Origin: Diplonema papillatum
Taxonomy: Eukaryota; Euglenozoa; Diplonemea; Diplonemida; Diplonemidae
DNA length: 64,000 nt
Direction: 5' to 3'
Assembly: GCA_030068145.1 (NCBI GenBank)
Contig: JAPJBO010000579.1
Coordinates: 81,695 to 145,694, forward strand
Shown here piece by piece: positions 1-10,510 of the stretch (positions within the stretch are counted from its first letter, which is position 1; each line of letters opens with the position of its first letter). The position numbers and the translations under genes are program-made. A model generated the notes under the pieces. It was not told the origin of the DNA. It saw only the letters and a program-made list of their open reading frames with translations, and ran no database searches.

Positions 1-690
1 TCAACTTCGACGTCGCTTGCTGGTGCGCGTTCACCGCTCCCCCGTCGAGCGGGTTCGCCGGTGCCGTCACCCGCCTGAGCCGCGGCTTCGTGGTCAGCGC
101 CCTCCCCACGAACTTCCCGGACGGACCCGGTAGCTCTGGCGCCGCCTCCAACAGGTACGCTTCCGCTGGTTGCGCGGACAGTTGCCACATCGCTTCGACG
201 TCTTCCCTCGCTGCTGCTTCCATGTGGCGTGCTCGGGTGGGCTCCATCATCTTCGCGCACAGGACGCCTCGCTCTTCAACCGAAAGCATCGATGAGCCAG
301 CGGGGATGGGGGCCGGTCGCACTACCGTTCCCGTGGTCGCCTGGAGGCGTTGCAGATTGAGGTCCACCACCACGGCGCTGTGTGTGGGCACGCCCGGTAC
401 CCGTGTCACCGTCACCTGTCGCACGGCGCCTACTGCTGCTGCGTTGGCGAACACCATGTCGATGCGCGTTCCTCCGTCCGCCTGCGAGCAGGTGCTCTCG
501 GGTTGTCGCCCCCGGCGTTGCGCGTCGAGCAGGGCTGCATCCGTCCAATGCCCCACAGACACTGCCTTCCGCAGTGCCGGCGAGTCTTCGACCGCGGTGT
601 TCCAGTCGCACTGCTTCCTGAAGTGTGCCGAGCCTGCGGCGGCTCCAAGGCCGATGGACGTGCGGTAGGCAAGGCATGCGAAACGAGGGC
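1..690 (-). mobile_element. LINE fragment: C-terminal half of an endonuclease (EEP) domain, running off the left edge
   Basis: An open minus-strand frame runs from about 690 to the window edge. It reads like the second half of an endonuclease/exonuclease/phosphatase domain of a non-LTR retrotransposon: a DWNTAVEDSPALRKAV block (the DWN/DFN motif of the family), then GTRIDMVFAN, then VPTHSAVVVDL, where the usual SDH triad is replaced by PTH. After the domain comes an Ala/Glu-rich linker. Reverse transcriptase would be expected further left, outside the window. The N-terminal half of the endonuclease is not visible upstream, so the copy looks 5'-truncated or fused into the neighbouring ORF. Family assignment rests on motif recognition only. 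Confidence 0.72.
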
Positions 691-1523
691 CTTGTGGTGG
701 TGGCCTTCGCACTTTTGGGCGGTGTTCCACCCGGCGACCACGCGCGAGCCGACGACGCCGATCGCGGCGCCGTCCGTCTGCTGGAGGCAGAACAGGACGG
801 TCGACACCCGCTCGTGCGCCGCAGCGAACGACGCGCCGCCGCCGCCGCCGCCGCCGACAAACGCGCAGCACGCGACCGACACGAGCGCCGCCCGCACTTC
901 GACCGCCAGCGCGGCGCCCCGCCCCCTGCTCGCCCCCGGCCGCGCCGGCGACGCCTCGACCGTGATGGCCACCGCATCCTCCCCTTGCACCCGGACTTCG
1001 GCCTTCGCGGGGCCCGGCGCAGCCCGGCACTCGCCCCCGCTGGCGCTAGTTCCGTTGTCGCTGGAGCTGCCGGAGGCCCGCCGCCCGGGGATGGCAGGCG
1101 GGGCCGGGTGGTCTGCCGCAGTGGGTTCACGTTCGGATGGCGAGGCCGGTTTGTCGAGCTCGCTCAGGCCGCGGTCGCCGTTGTCGCCGTCGTCGGTGGA
1201 CGGGTCGTCGGTTCCGGTGTTGTCGACGGCGTCCTTGGGGTTCGCGGATTCGGCTTTGGCCATGACTTGGAGGGCGTCGAGGGTGTCTTTTTCGGTCTGC
1301 AGCCCCGCGGCCCACTCCCTCAGCCGCTGCTGCACGTGCGCCTTCCGGCCCGCGATGCCGCTCGGGACCATCAGCGTCACGTAGACGTCGGGGAACCCCG
1401 GGAGGTCGACGGATCCCATCGCGATCACGACGGGGTTGTTCACCTCCGTGAAGTCCTGCCCCAGCCAGTCTTCGCCCAGCTGGCGCCTCCGGATCACGGA
1501 TATGACCTCTTCCGAGACTGCCA
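430..1523 (-). CDS. Unassigned ORF, no ATG, 3' half overlapped by the LINE fragment
   Basis: A minus-strand frame stays open from about 1523 to 430. Its 5' end has no ATG in frame (GTG at 1523); an acceptor-like CAG ends at 1518, so this is probably an internal exon. The translation begins with a folded-looking part (RRRQLGEDWLGQDF, then PGFPDVYVTLMVPSG), followed by a helical stretch and an acidic/Ser/Pro-rich linker. From about 950 leftwards it becomes Gly/Ala-rich and runs into the LINE endonuclease in another frame, so the true 3' limit is unknown. I do not recognise the family. The 5' 300 bp are duplicated just upstream (1765-2105), which shows the segment is at least 300 bp of formerly unique, GC-rich, gene-like DNA. 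Confidence 0.4.
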
Positions 1524-1759
1524 CAGCCCCGCTGACGCAGACTTCTGTTGCGGTGGGTTATTGCGATTCATCGAGGGAATTCCACTATTGGCATTACGAA
1601 CGATCATCAGGTTCTTTGGGCTGGCTCATTGCCATCGTGGCTGCTTTGGTAAGTTTCACGTAGTACGCTAACTACTAAGCTTTAGCACCATTCCGTTTGT
1701 TAGATAAGAAAAAGGGCCCGGTAAGTCTTGCGTAGCACGCTAGTACCTAGTAGTAGTAC

Positions 1760-2110
1760 TACCCCTTGGGGTTCGCGGGCTCGGCTTTGGCCATGACTTG
1801 GAGGGCGTCGAGGGTGTCTTTTTCCGTCTGCAGCCCGCGGCCCACTCCCTCAGCCGCTGCTGCACGTGCGCCTCGATGCCGCTCGGGACCATCGGCGTCA
1901 CGTAGACGTCGGGGAACCCCGGGAGGTCGGGGCATCGCGATCACGACGGGGTTGTTCACCTCCGTGAAGTCCTGCCCCAGCCAGTCTTCGCCCAGCTGGC
2001 GCCGCGGATCACGGACGGCCCCGCTGACGCAGACTTCTGTTGCGGTGGGGGGCTATTGCGATTCATCGAGGGAATTCCACTGGGCAATACGAACGATCGT
2101 CACGTTTCTT
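1760..2110 (-). pseudogene. Degraded second copy of the first ORF's 5' segment
   Basis: Sequence 1765-2105 repeats 1246-1625 in the same orientation, with several small deletions. The copied part includes the exon start, the acceptor-side sequence and a short motif (ATCGAGGGAATTCCAC plus following 40 bp) that also occurs alone at 15487-15550. Between the two copies lies about 140 bp with two degenerate copies of a GGTAAGTTTCATGTAGTACGC-like repeat. The frame is broken. Confidence 0.75.
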
Positions 2111-2269
2111 TTGGGCTGGCAGGGGCGGGGGAAAACCTTTTTCCTCCCTCCACTTCCTGCTGTTGGTGTTCGAGGCCCTGCGGCTCCTGTTACCCTCGTT
2201 GCGAGGGTTATCACTAGCTTCGTTTCCGCCGCTTCAGTGGCGAGGTCCGGGAGATTTGGTACCAGTAAT

Positions 2270-2440
2270 ACGCACGACCTTGACGATGGCGCGCTCGCGA
2301 AGGAGAGCAGGAAGCTGTCGCCGAGCGCCTGTTCGCCTCGAACCCCGCGTACTTCTCGCAGCACGCCCGCACGACGCCGGCTTGGATGCGGGTCGCCTGC
2401 CGCATGGCGGACGGAGACCCGCGCCAGAGCGGTACTAATT
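2270..2440 (-). pseudogene. Degraded duplicate of the cyclase catalytic exon's end
   Basis: This segment repeats 2645-2670 and 2880-3015 of the cyclase gene directly next to each other: about 200 bp of the catalytic exon are missing between them. The copy ends at the same exon/intron border (ITG before GTAC) and lies immediately downstream of the real exon, separated from it by an F1 element. It is not translatable as a cyclase domain. Confidence 0.85.
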
Positions 2441-2461
2441 ATTCTAGTACCAACGACGCAG

Positions 2462-2612
2462 TGCTAACACAAAAATTATCGAGGGGCTGCCTTGTGCTTA
2501 CTTCGAAAGAGGCTAGAGGGGGAGAAACAATACAACTACAAAGAATAAGTTTTAAGTAACAAAGTAGGTCTTTTTGTTGAACGCTTACGCAGGTGCTTAT
2601 ACAACTAGAAAC
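2462..2612 (+). mobile_element. F1 element, internally deleted, inside or just after the cyclase exon
   Basis: Starts with a TTATCGAGGGGCTGCC terminal repeat and keeps the GAGGCTAGAGGGGGAG block, but jumps from ACGCTTACG directly to the leader CAGGTGCTTATAC, losing the middle of the element and the second inverted repeat. On the minus strand (sense for the cyclase) the GTATAAGCACCTGC leader lies about 45 bp after the exon's donor site. It separates the cyclase exon from its broken duplicate. Confidence 0.8.
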
Positions 2613-2645
2613 GGGGGAGAGGGGAGAAGAGAGGGTCGGACGTAC

Positions 2646-4139
2646 CAGTAATACGCACGACCTTGACGATGGCGGGCCCCTCGTATTCTTTCCGCTGCGT
2701 CACCGGGTTGTCGACCGTCCGCACGTCGCCGTAGTGGACGCCCACCCGGAGCCGGAGCCCGTTCCACGTGTTTTTGACGGGCGCGCACGCCGGCACCTCG
2801 AGCAAAGCCCCCGGCCACCGCTGCGCCAGCAGCTCCTCCTGCACGGCCAGCGAGCAGTTGACCGCCGCGACGGCACTCGCGAAGGAGAGCAGGAAGCTGT
2901 CGCCGAGCGCCTTCGCCTCGAACCCCGCGTACTTCTCGCAGCACGCCCGCACGACGCCGGCTTGGATGCGGGTCGCCTGCCGCATGGCGGACGGAGACCC
3001 GCGCCAGAGCTCAACGGAGTTGTCCACGTCGGTGAACACGAAGGCAACCTTCCCGCCGGCGCAGCCCGGGGGGGGGTCCAAGGGCCCCACCGGTGCCCGA
3101 GGGTCGTCAACGTCGTGCGGCGTCTCGAACAGAATGTCCGGCAAATGAGCGCGGAACTCGGTCAGCGCCGCGACCAGCTTCGCCAACGGCGCGAGCGGAT
3201 TTCCGCAGGACGCCCCCCGCGGCGGTGCCGGTTTGCACTCGAGCGGCGACGCGCCGCGAGGCCCGGCGGAGTTTCCGGGGGCCCCGAGCAACCCCCCCCC
3301 CCAGGCGGGTCGGGGGGGAACGTCTCGGTACCGTGTTCGGGCGCTGCTTGCCTCTCATGCAGGGTAGATGAGAGGGGGGCGTCGGTGTCCCCGGGATCGC
3401 CTCCGCGCAACGCGCACTCCGCGGCTTCGAGGTCGAACTTCCCGGCTGCCGCCGCGACGGCGGTCGTGGTGCGGGCGAGGGCTGCCGCCGTTCGACGCTC
3501 GTCCGCCGCCGTTTTCGCTGCCCAGCGGCCGTAGGCGAACTGGAGAGCGACGAGCCCGACGCCCAGACAGCAGCTTCTAACCAGTCCCCTCGTCCCCGTG
3601 TCGCACGGTGGCTCCGAGCAGGCGGTGGTTTCTGCCCGCTTGGTGTACGCGGCGGTGCCGGCCGCGTCGAACAGGCCGAAGCGGAAGGCTTCTTCAAAGC
3701 TCGCGAGGACGATCCAGCCGGCCGCGAGGCAGGCGGACGCCGCTTTAAAGGAACCGCCCACCCGACACCAGGCGAGTGCAGCTTCGATTGGGAGGAACAG
3801 CGGCCATTTCCGCTCGGTGAAGCTCGACGCTGCGTCCAAGTCAGCCAGCGCTACGGAGACGATCAGGCACGCGACGAGGACCGAAGCCACCGGATCGGGC
3901 ACCGGATTGCTAGGAAAGACGACGAGGAGGGCGAAGGTGGCGAGCGAGGCGCAGAAGGCGAGGCTGACGCCGGCGGCGAGGAACGCGCGATTGCCGCCGA
4001 ACTCCGACGCCGCCGCGCAGACGGCGGATGCGGCGAGCGCCCCGACGCACAGGTACCCCACAGCCCGCTTCTCCACCGATTGAGCAGACTCGTCGACCGC
4101 GCCTATTAGACGTGCAAACGCGGCGGGGATCTGCGACAT
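2646..4139 (-). CDS. Multi-pass membrane class III adenylyl/guanylyl cyclase
   Basis: Starts at the ATG at 4139 (MSQIPAAFARL). The N-terminal ~190 residues contain about five to six hydrophobic helices (for example LCVGALAASAVCAA, VLVACLIVSVALAD), followed by a basic/Ala-rich segment and a low-complexity linker. The catalytic homology domain follows: VAFVFTDVDNSVELW carries the first metal Asp, KALGDSFLLSF the second metal Asp and a base-contacting Lys typical of adenylyl cyclases, then LRLRVGVHYGDV and YEGPAIVKVVRITG, where a donor site (G/GTACGT, phase 1) ends the exon at 2646. The two halves are in different frames, joined at a run of eleven C near 3292-3302; either a sequencing slip or a real frameshift. 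The end of the domain must lie in a further exon that I could not place. Product cAMP (or cGMP) at a membrane is an inference from the residues. Confidence 0.82.
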
Positions 4140-4224
4140 TTGGTTCTTTCTTCCTTCTTTCTTGATGTTTTTGTTGTTGGCGATGTCCGGGTGGACCAAC
4201 ACCTTCTTTTGGTTGTGTCGCTAG

Positions 4225-5235
4225 TTCCTGTTTGTTTCGAATGGTTTCTGTAGTAGTACTGGAAAGCTGCCACTTTCGCTCGGGAAGCTCTCGACGCTGC
4301 GTCCAAGTCAGCCAGCGCTACGGAGACGATCAGGCACGCGACGAGGTCCGAAGCCACCGGATCGGGCACCGGATTGCTAGGAAGGCGAAGGTGGCGAGGC
4401 GCAGAAGGCGAGGCTGACGCCGGCGGCGAGGAACGCGTGATTGCCGTCGAACTCCGACGCCGCCGCGCAGACGGCGGATGCGGCGAGCGCCCCGACGCAC
4501 AGGTACCCCACAGCCCGCTTCTCCACCGATTGAGCAGACTCGTCGACCGCGCCTATTAGACGTGCAAACGCGGCGGGGATCTGCGACATTTGGTTCTTTC
4601 TTCCTTCTTTCTTGATGTTTTTGTTGTTGGCGATGTCCGGGTGGACCAACACCTTCTTTTGGTTGTGTCGCTTCTTCTCTATTTCCTGTTCGTTTCGGGG
4701 TTTGCAATTTTCCTTTGGAATTTTGCTCTCGGGATTGCGCAGACTCGTCGACAGCGCCAGACGGCAAACGCGGCGGGGATCTGCGACATTTGGTTCTTCC
4801 TTCCTTCCTTCTTGATGTTTTTGTTGTCGGCGATGTCCGGGTGGACCTACACCTTCTTTTCGTTGTGTCGCTTCTTCTCTATTTTTATGTTTGTTTCGGG
4901 GTTTGCAATTCTTCCTTTGGAATGTTGCTCTCGGGATTGCGCAGACTCGTCGACAGCACCTGACGGCAAACGCGGCGGGATCTGCGACTTCATAGATACG
5001 TTCTTCCTTCTTTTTTGATGTTTTTGTTGTTGGCGATGACCGGGTGGACCAACACCTTCTTTTGGTTGTGTCGCTTCTTCTCTAGTTCCTGTTTGTTTCG
5101 AATGGTTTCTGTAGTAGTGCTGGAAAGCTGCCACTTTCGCTCGGGAAGCTGCGTCCAACGCTACGGAGACGATCAGGCACGCAGCCACCGGGACAGAGGC
5201 CTCCGGTTTGGGCACAGGGTTTGTTGGAGGGCGAA
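4225..5235 (-). pseudogene. Tandem array of degraded copies of the cyclase 5' end
   Basis: Three successive copies of the cyclase first-exon start region plus its 5' flank follow the gene: about 4235-4685, 4690-4875 and 4880-5085, with a tail to 5235. Each carries the start-codon context (GCGGGGATCTGCGACAT or a variant) followed by the flank with TTCTTGATGTTTTTGTTG and CGGGTGGAC. The first copy still keeps about 100 codons of the membrane part; later copies are shorter and more diverged, so they were probably made serially. None can encode a cyclase. Confidence 0.85.
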
Positions 5236-5589
5236 AGGTCCCGGCGACCTTCATCTCATGGGTCTGCCATGGTGAATAGCGGGTGAGCACAGCAGCATCA
5301 CGATCGCGCACCCCATGCGATGCGCAATCAGTGCAAGAAAAAGGCCCGGACACCTTCACACTACGCGCAGCCTCAGTTCGGTAGGCCGATGCCGAATGCT
5401 GGCTGCCAGACGTCCCCTTCTCTGTACTGCCATCCGACGGTCCGCTAAGGTTTGGCATTGATTGAATCTGCGAGTCAAAAGCGCTCGAAACACCGTCGGA
5501 AAAGACATTGAAAAGCCCGAAAGAACCGCTAGGCAAAGGGGGTGGATGAGGAGGGGGCGGCTGTGTGATATCGGATGCTTTCTGTCGTG
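5236..5589. other. Intergenic, no recognised feature
   Basis: About 350 bp with no convincing reading frame or known repeat. It separates the last cyclase-derived copy from the F2 element. Confidence 0.5.
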
Positions 5590-6117
5590 TGGCGGCTCTT
5601 ACATAAGCGCCAGCTTGAAAGGAAATGCTCGACGATGCTGCCCGACAAATAACAGAAGGATCCCAAGTGCTGTAACTACCGAAACACGTGTTGAACGGAC
5701 GTGAGGTCATGCGGGTCTACCCCTATACGAAAAGTCACACAAACACAACAGATCAAAAGTCCTGAGTGAGAAAACAACACGGTGGCGCAAGCGAAGAACA
5801 AATCAGATTGCGTTTGTATTGTATTTGCCCCTTACCTACCCCCCCCCCGTGCATAAGATGGATGAAAAACTCGGGTTTTGGCGGTATCCATCTTACCAAG
5901 GGGGGTATCCATCTTAAACACGGGGGCGCTGTAGACTACAATGTAGTCGCGTTACACGGGGGTACCTCCCCCCCGTGTTTAAGATGGATTGGCATTCTCG
6001 CCCGTTATCCATCTTAATCAAGGGGGTTTGGCTATCCATCTTATGCACGGGGGGGGGAGGTACCTCTATATTTCCTCCCTTCCATTCGGAGTCGAAGCAG
6101 CTACGTCGAGTATTTTC
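5590..6117 (-). mobile_element. F2 element with another MITE nested in it
   Basis: Minus-strand orientation. The outer inverted repeat AAAATACTCGACGTAGCTGC begins at 6117; the inner one, GGAAATGCTCGACGATGCTGCC (read on +), is at 5620-5641. The leader ATAAGCGCCAGCTTGAAA lies outside it at 5602-5619. The element is interrupted at 5835-6060 by a separate inverted-repeat element; without it the two F2 halves rejoin exactly as in the uninterrupted copy at 54141-54415. Confidence 0.85.
5835..6060. mobile_element. TA-flanked MITE (226 bp) inserted in F2
   Basis: Ends are CCTACCCCCCCCCC and, inverted, CCTCCCCCCCCCG, each followed by GTGCATAAGATGGAT, so the inverted repeats are about 27 bp. TA flanks both sides (5833-5834 and 6061-6062). 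Inside, the TATCCATCTTA motif and its complement recur several times. TA duplication and C-rich long inverted repeats suggest a non-autonomous Tc1/mariner-type element; no transposase is present. Confidence 0.8.
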
Positions 6118-6341
6118 GGGCAGGTGGTTCCGGGTTCGTCCGTACGGCGGGGTCTTGAAATGAAGAACAAAAAAGCAGCCAATTCCTCACGAAAAAGGGT
6201 GCACGTTGAGACGCCGGTTTTTCTGCCGCGATGAACACTCTCGGAGGCACCCACTCCGTATTCCGGTTGAGTTAGAGAGGGGAGGAGAGAAACGGTGAAT
6301 ACCAACGGGGCTGTTTGTTGACCTCTTGCTTGTCCTGAACC

Positions 6342-6585
6342 AAAATACTCGACGTAGCTGCTTCGACTCCGAATGAAGGGAGGAAATATAGAGGTAAGGG
6401 GTTCTTCGCTTACACCACCGTGTGTTGTTTTCTCACTCAGGACTTTGACCTGTCGTGTAGGGGTAAACCCGCATGACCTCACGTCCTGTCAACACGTGTT
6501 TCGGTAGTTACAGCACTTGGGATCCCTTCTGTTCTTCGTCAGGCAGCATCGTCGAGCATTTCCTCTCAAGCTGGCGCTTCTGTAG
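6342..6585 (+). mobile_element. F2 element, nearly full length
   Basis: Begins AAAATACTCGACGTAGCTGC, ends with GCAGCATCGTCGAGCATTTCC followed by the leader TCAAGCTGGCGCTT. It sits head-to-head with the F2 copy at 5590-6117, about 225 bp apart. Confidence 0.85.
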
Positions 6586-6859
6586 AAACATCGCGCAGGC
6601 GCCTTCGGAACTCGCCGCGATGCAACTCGTTTGGGCTCGACCTAGAAGCGAAGCGCCGGCTGAACCCGGAGAGGATTGTGGCGAGCACACATCTTCAAGC
6701 TACCCGTCTACGGGTAAACTCCCCTGCTGCGATGTAAGTCTGATATGTGTTCCGGACAACAGTTACCAGGAAACCAACTCACCGTGATGCAACTCGTTTC
6801 TTTCTTTGCAAAGCCGATCTGGCGGCCTCTTCAAACTATTTTCTACAAAGCAGGTGTTT

Positions 6860-6899
<40 letters not shown>

Positions 6900-7456
6900 G
6901 AAAAGACAAAAAGAAAAAAATCCGGGCACTCTCCCCCCACTGCACTTCGAAAGGCTAAAACATGTTTACACAGGCTCTTCACGGGCTCCAAGCAGGCAAG
7001 ATACGCAGGCACACGGTGTATGCCGTGAGGATCTGAAGAGATGTGGCCGATAAACTAGACGAAGGCTGCATGTGCAGGAAAAGAGCGAGGATGGCATTCT
7101 CTCATGGGTGTTGTTTTCTTGCGCTTTCTTCTTTTTTTTTTTGTTCCACAGTGTCTACAATCCGTCCCCTTCTTCGTTTCCTCCCGTTCGGACATGCCAC
7201 GTTCGTAGGAGATTCCGTGCTGTGGCAGTTTCGAAGCTGTCACAGACCCAAGAATCTGGATATGTTGGGCGGGCAGACGCGAGGAGGAAGTAGTCATCCT
7301 GCAGTAGACCGGTCCCGGGAACGAGCCGCACCCCCTTTTAACGGCCCTGCGACCGTAGTAGATGGGGCAGGGCATGGTATAACTTTTTACCGGCCCTGTG
7401 ATCCTAGTAGATGAAGCATCGGCTCTCGGCTCCTTTTGTTGTGTCTCTTAACCCGA
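6586..7456. repeat. Intergenic: F1 leader remnant with a 32-bp poly-A, otherwise featureless
   Basis: At 6838-6868 the last 30 bp of an F1 element (CTACAAAGCAGGTGTTTG) run into an A-tract at 6870-6898. The A-tract directly after the leader resembles the A-rich flank of other F1 copies. No supported gene; the ORFs here are short and low in complexity. Confidence 0.55.
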
Positions 7457-7668
7457 GAAAATACTCGAGGGACTGCCTTGTGCTCATTTCGAAGGAGGCT
7501 AGAGGGGAAGAAAACAATACAACTAGAAAGTGGGGCTTTTTTGTTGAACGCTTACGCCCGCCACTGAACCCAGATTTACCTGTGTTTCGTGTGGGCTACA
7601 GCACATTTACCTCCTTTGATCTATCGCAACTGGCAGTCTCCTCAAGCATTTCCTACAAAGCAGGTGTT
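7457..7668 (+). mobile_element. F1 element, full length
   Basis: AAATACTCGAGGGACTGCC at the left, CTGGCAGTCTCCTCAAGC plus ATTTCC at the right, then the leader TACAAAGCAGGTG. A T-tract of 17 follows. About 212 bp, no coding capacity. Confidence 0.88.
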
Positions 7669-8867
7669 TTTTTTTTTTTTTTGAGCAGGCCGAGTTCCAG
7701 GCCTCTCTTCAGGTTGTTCTTCTTCTTTTTCACCTGGTATGTCTTGAGTTAGGGATCTCCATGTGAAGCACGGACATGTAAACTGTGACAGTGACATGAA
7801 TCTTCAGTTTGGTGTTAGTTCGCTCATTGCTCAGGCTTACTTTTTTGGAACACATTGCAATGTCTCGAAAAAAATAATCAAAACGAAGTTCCTAGCAGTT
7901 CTCTTTTGAGAAAGCCTCGCTGCGCTGGATCAATAGGGACTGCCTGGGTTCGCACGTGACACCGGGCCATGGCCACCAGACCGGTATTGGTGCGGTCTAG
8001 TTGTGAAGCGGAAAGTGACGAGAAGGGGAGGCGGGACGTTTCTTTTCCCCCGTTTCGTCAGCAACCACCTGTGAACCGGTGTTTGTCTGTAGACAACGAC
8101 GGCTACCGTCAAGCCTGAGCATCACCAAGATCAGCACAAGAAGGAACGCAATGCGCAATAATACTGTGTGCGCGCTTCACGACGGCGTACCCAAGGAACA
8201 ACGGCAGCTATGCATCTATAGCGACAAGACGTGGTAGTAGGCATGAGAGATGCCGCTCAAAAAGGCCGGGGAAAAAAGAAGGAGTGAACAGAAGTCGAGT
8301 GATAGACTACGCCCCTATCGGGCGGGGGGGGTGGGGAAGGGGCCCAGAAGGGGGAGAAAGTGTGAGTTTTGTGCTCTTGGGCGAGAATTCTGCCGCACAT
8401 GTGTTTGGAAGCTGGCATCAAGTTTCTGCGAGGGAACACAGGGATTCGTCTTCTCGGGAGGGGGGGGCGATGGACCAAAGGAAGTTTCCTACCGAGCAGG
8501 TGGACACCAGCAAACGACCGGTAAAACGCCTGTGCTCGTTAGCCCGGAAAATAAACACAAGGTGGATGGGCGGGCGTGCCAACTCAGTTTTTAACATGAC
8601 GAAGGATGCATTTCGAAGATTCGTGCCATATCTTTCTAATAAAGCACAACAACGAACCACTTTCAACTAGACTTGACTTCGTATTTGCTCCGGGAAAAAA
8701 ATCTCGTACGAAGCGACGCAAAAATGCTTCGTTCGTCCTTAAGTGATTAAGTAACCAAACTTAACACCCTGAATGCTCAAAATAGAAGGCCCTACGCCAC
8801 AGCTGAGACTTCGAAAGCGGCCGCTCGACGCAGCCGCATTTTGGGCGGGCAGCACTTGAAAAAGAAC
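7669..8867. other. Intergenic, about 1.2 kb, nothing recognised
   Basis: Short ORFs on both strands, none with a recognisable motif or plausible splice borders. A G-run interrupts the sequence at about 8318-8336 and another at 8458-8468. I see no repeat family member here apart from a short AAATAAACACAAGGTGG match shared with 13921-13935. Confidence 0.4.
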
Positions 8868-9066
8868 AGTTGAGCCGCGGCTCTTGACAAAGACAGATGG
8901 GAACAAGAAGGTGTTTTTTTTATTCTTCGCTTTTTCTCACGAACGGGGTTACGAACGGGGGAGTCCGCCCTGCTTCAGGCTGTGTTAGTTCGTCCGACTC
9001 CCCAAATCGTGGCTAGCACAAACTCAAGAGGGTCTAGTCAACTATTCCCTGCAGTATTAGCATACT
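8868..9066 (+). mobile_element. F5 element, copy 1
   Basis: Repeats 22197-22381 with about 85-90 percent identity by eye. Imperfect inverted repeats start AGTTGA and CTCTTGAC at the left and, inverted at the right, TAGTTGACTAGACCCTCTTGA. Outside the right repeat lies the leader whose complement reads GTATGCTAATACTGCAGGG. An A-tract follows at 9075-9082. Confidence 0.75.
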
Positions 9067-9198
9067 GTCAAGAACAAAAAAAACGGACTTGGATGGGTTG
9101 TGTGCGTAGGTGTTTATTCATATTTAAAAAAAAGAAGACCTAAGCCTAAATCGTGCAGACAAGGAAAAGAGCGTGCAGTGCGGTTAAAAATAAAACAG

Positions 9199-9357
9199 TG
9201 GTGTCACCCTGAGAGAGGCACTCTTAGGGGCCACGTGATAAAGCCGTTAAGCACTGGGAACCTCTTTAAGTACATGGACCACATGGATCGGCGCGCACCG
9301 CACTACGATGAAGCCGTTAAGCAGCGGCTGCCGGCTTGTCTCGTGACGCCTTTTATA
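9199..9357. mobile_element. F12 inverted-repeat element, copy 1
   Basis: Begins GGTGTCACCCTGAG and ends with the complement of AGGCGTCACGAG. It contains the direct repeat AAGCCGTTAAGCA twice. A second copy is at 42094-42232. MITE-like, class unknown. Confidence 0.6.
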
Positions 9358-9619
9358 TGTAGTTGATGAGCGGATACTCGGGCACCAGTACTGGTAGGCT
9401 TTTTGAGTTCTGAACGAAGAATTGATCTACGTTCGGTGCCGAGAAACAGCGCCAGAGGAGGGTGTCGTGGGGAAGAATTGACGTAATACCACGACCCCTT
9501 TTTTTCGAACGGGGCGCAGCCGACGGCGCCTCCCGTCGCACCCCGCCAACATCGCTGCTGAGAGCTGACAGTTGGTTCGCTTCCTTCGCCCGCTTGCATT
9601 TGGATGCCGCCAAGCGGGC

Positions 9620-9959
9620 AATGGGGTTTGTGATCATCGTCGTACGGTGTGAAGAGAGCTGCATCCCTCCGGGTGAGCTTCTAACCCTCAGAACAGAGCT
9701 CGCAACTCTACAAGCATCCCAAGAAGACGACCGTCCGCAATCGTTGGAGGCAGATGCCGCACCGGCTCGAAAAACGCATGGAGCTTTGGCAGAGCTACAA
9801 GACGAGGTTCTCACCCTCAAAACAGGACTCGCTACCCTCCAAACATCTCGAGAGGACGATCGAACCCAAGTCCTGGTGGCAGATGCCGCATCAGTGTCTT
9901 GGACATTGCCCAAAGGGTATGCCTTACTGAAGCAGTCGGGTGAAAACGTCAGACCGTAA
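9620..9959 (+). CDS. Possible coiled-coil ORF or exon, unassigned
   Basis: Open frame from an ATG at 9620 to a stop at 9957. It holds two imperfect ~39-residue repeats: GELLTLRTELATLQASQEDD and DEVLTLKTGLATLQTSREDD, each followed by an Ala-rich piece ending ADAA. The heptad-like leucines suggest coiled coil. The frame is open further upstream to 9462, but only from a GTG. No homologue recognised. The repeated structure and a base composition closer to the genes than to the repeats argue weakly for a real exon. Confidence 0.3.
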
Positions 9960-10249
9960 GACACCTGGACACGTGTTTGGCCTGCAAAGTGAAGTGAATG
10001 GTGTCTGATACTTCTCCGCAGGTTGTCTCTCTCTTTCGCTACGGCTCGCTAGCATCACCGAACTGGCGAATTCGTGACCTCGCACAGCTTCCGGTAGGCG
10101 TCACCGATGAGCGCGTCGTTGGTTTTGGATTGTTGAAACCCCGGAGAAGAGCCCCCCTTGACAAGAGGGGAAGACGTTGGGGGGAAGGGGGGGACGGCGC
10201 CAACGCACGTTTTGCGACCAGGGCCAGGAGCGTAGGAGAAAAGGTGGGT

Positions 10250-10510
10250 GAGGGGAGGGGATTGCAAGAGCGTGCTTGGAATGGATATGTGCTCGACACC
10301 GCACTGGTCCCGTCTGCGCCGCGTTTCGGTCCCACAAGCCACGGACACGTAAGGCGGACCATCATCAACGCGGATCCTGCGTGTCTACAGACAGGACTGC
10401 GGTTTGAGTCTGGTTTGTCAGGCGGCTGTTCGTAGCTCGTCACAGCCAGGGCCACCCGTGCCAGTGCACAGGCGAATCCGTCACGGGAGGAGGCCCCCTA
10501 CAACCGTGTC
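10250..10510 (+). repeat. F4 dispersed repeat, copy 1
   Basis: Shares with 17372-17640, 18885-19135, 49195-49400 and 58565-58790 a unit running from GGATTGCAAGAACGTGCTTGG through CGCACTGGTCCCGTCTGC and GGCGGCTGTTCGTAGCTCG. A shorter diverged piece follows at 10690-10765. No coding capacity or clear inverted ends. Confidence 0.75.
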
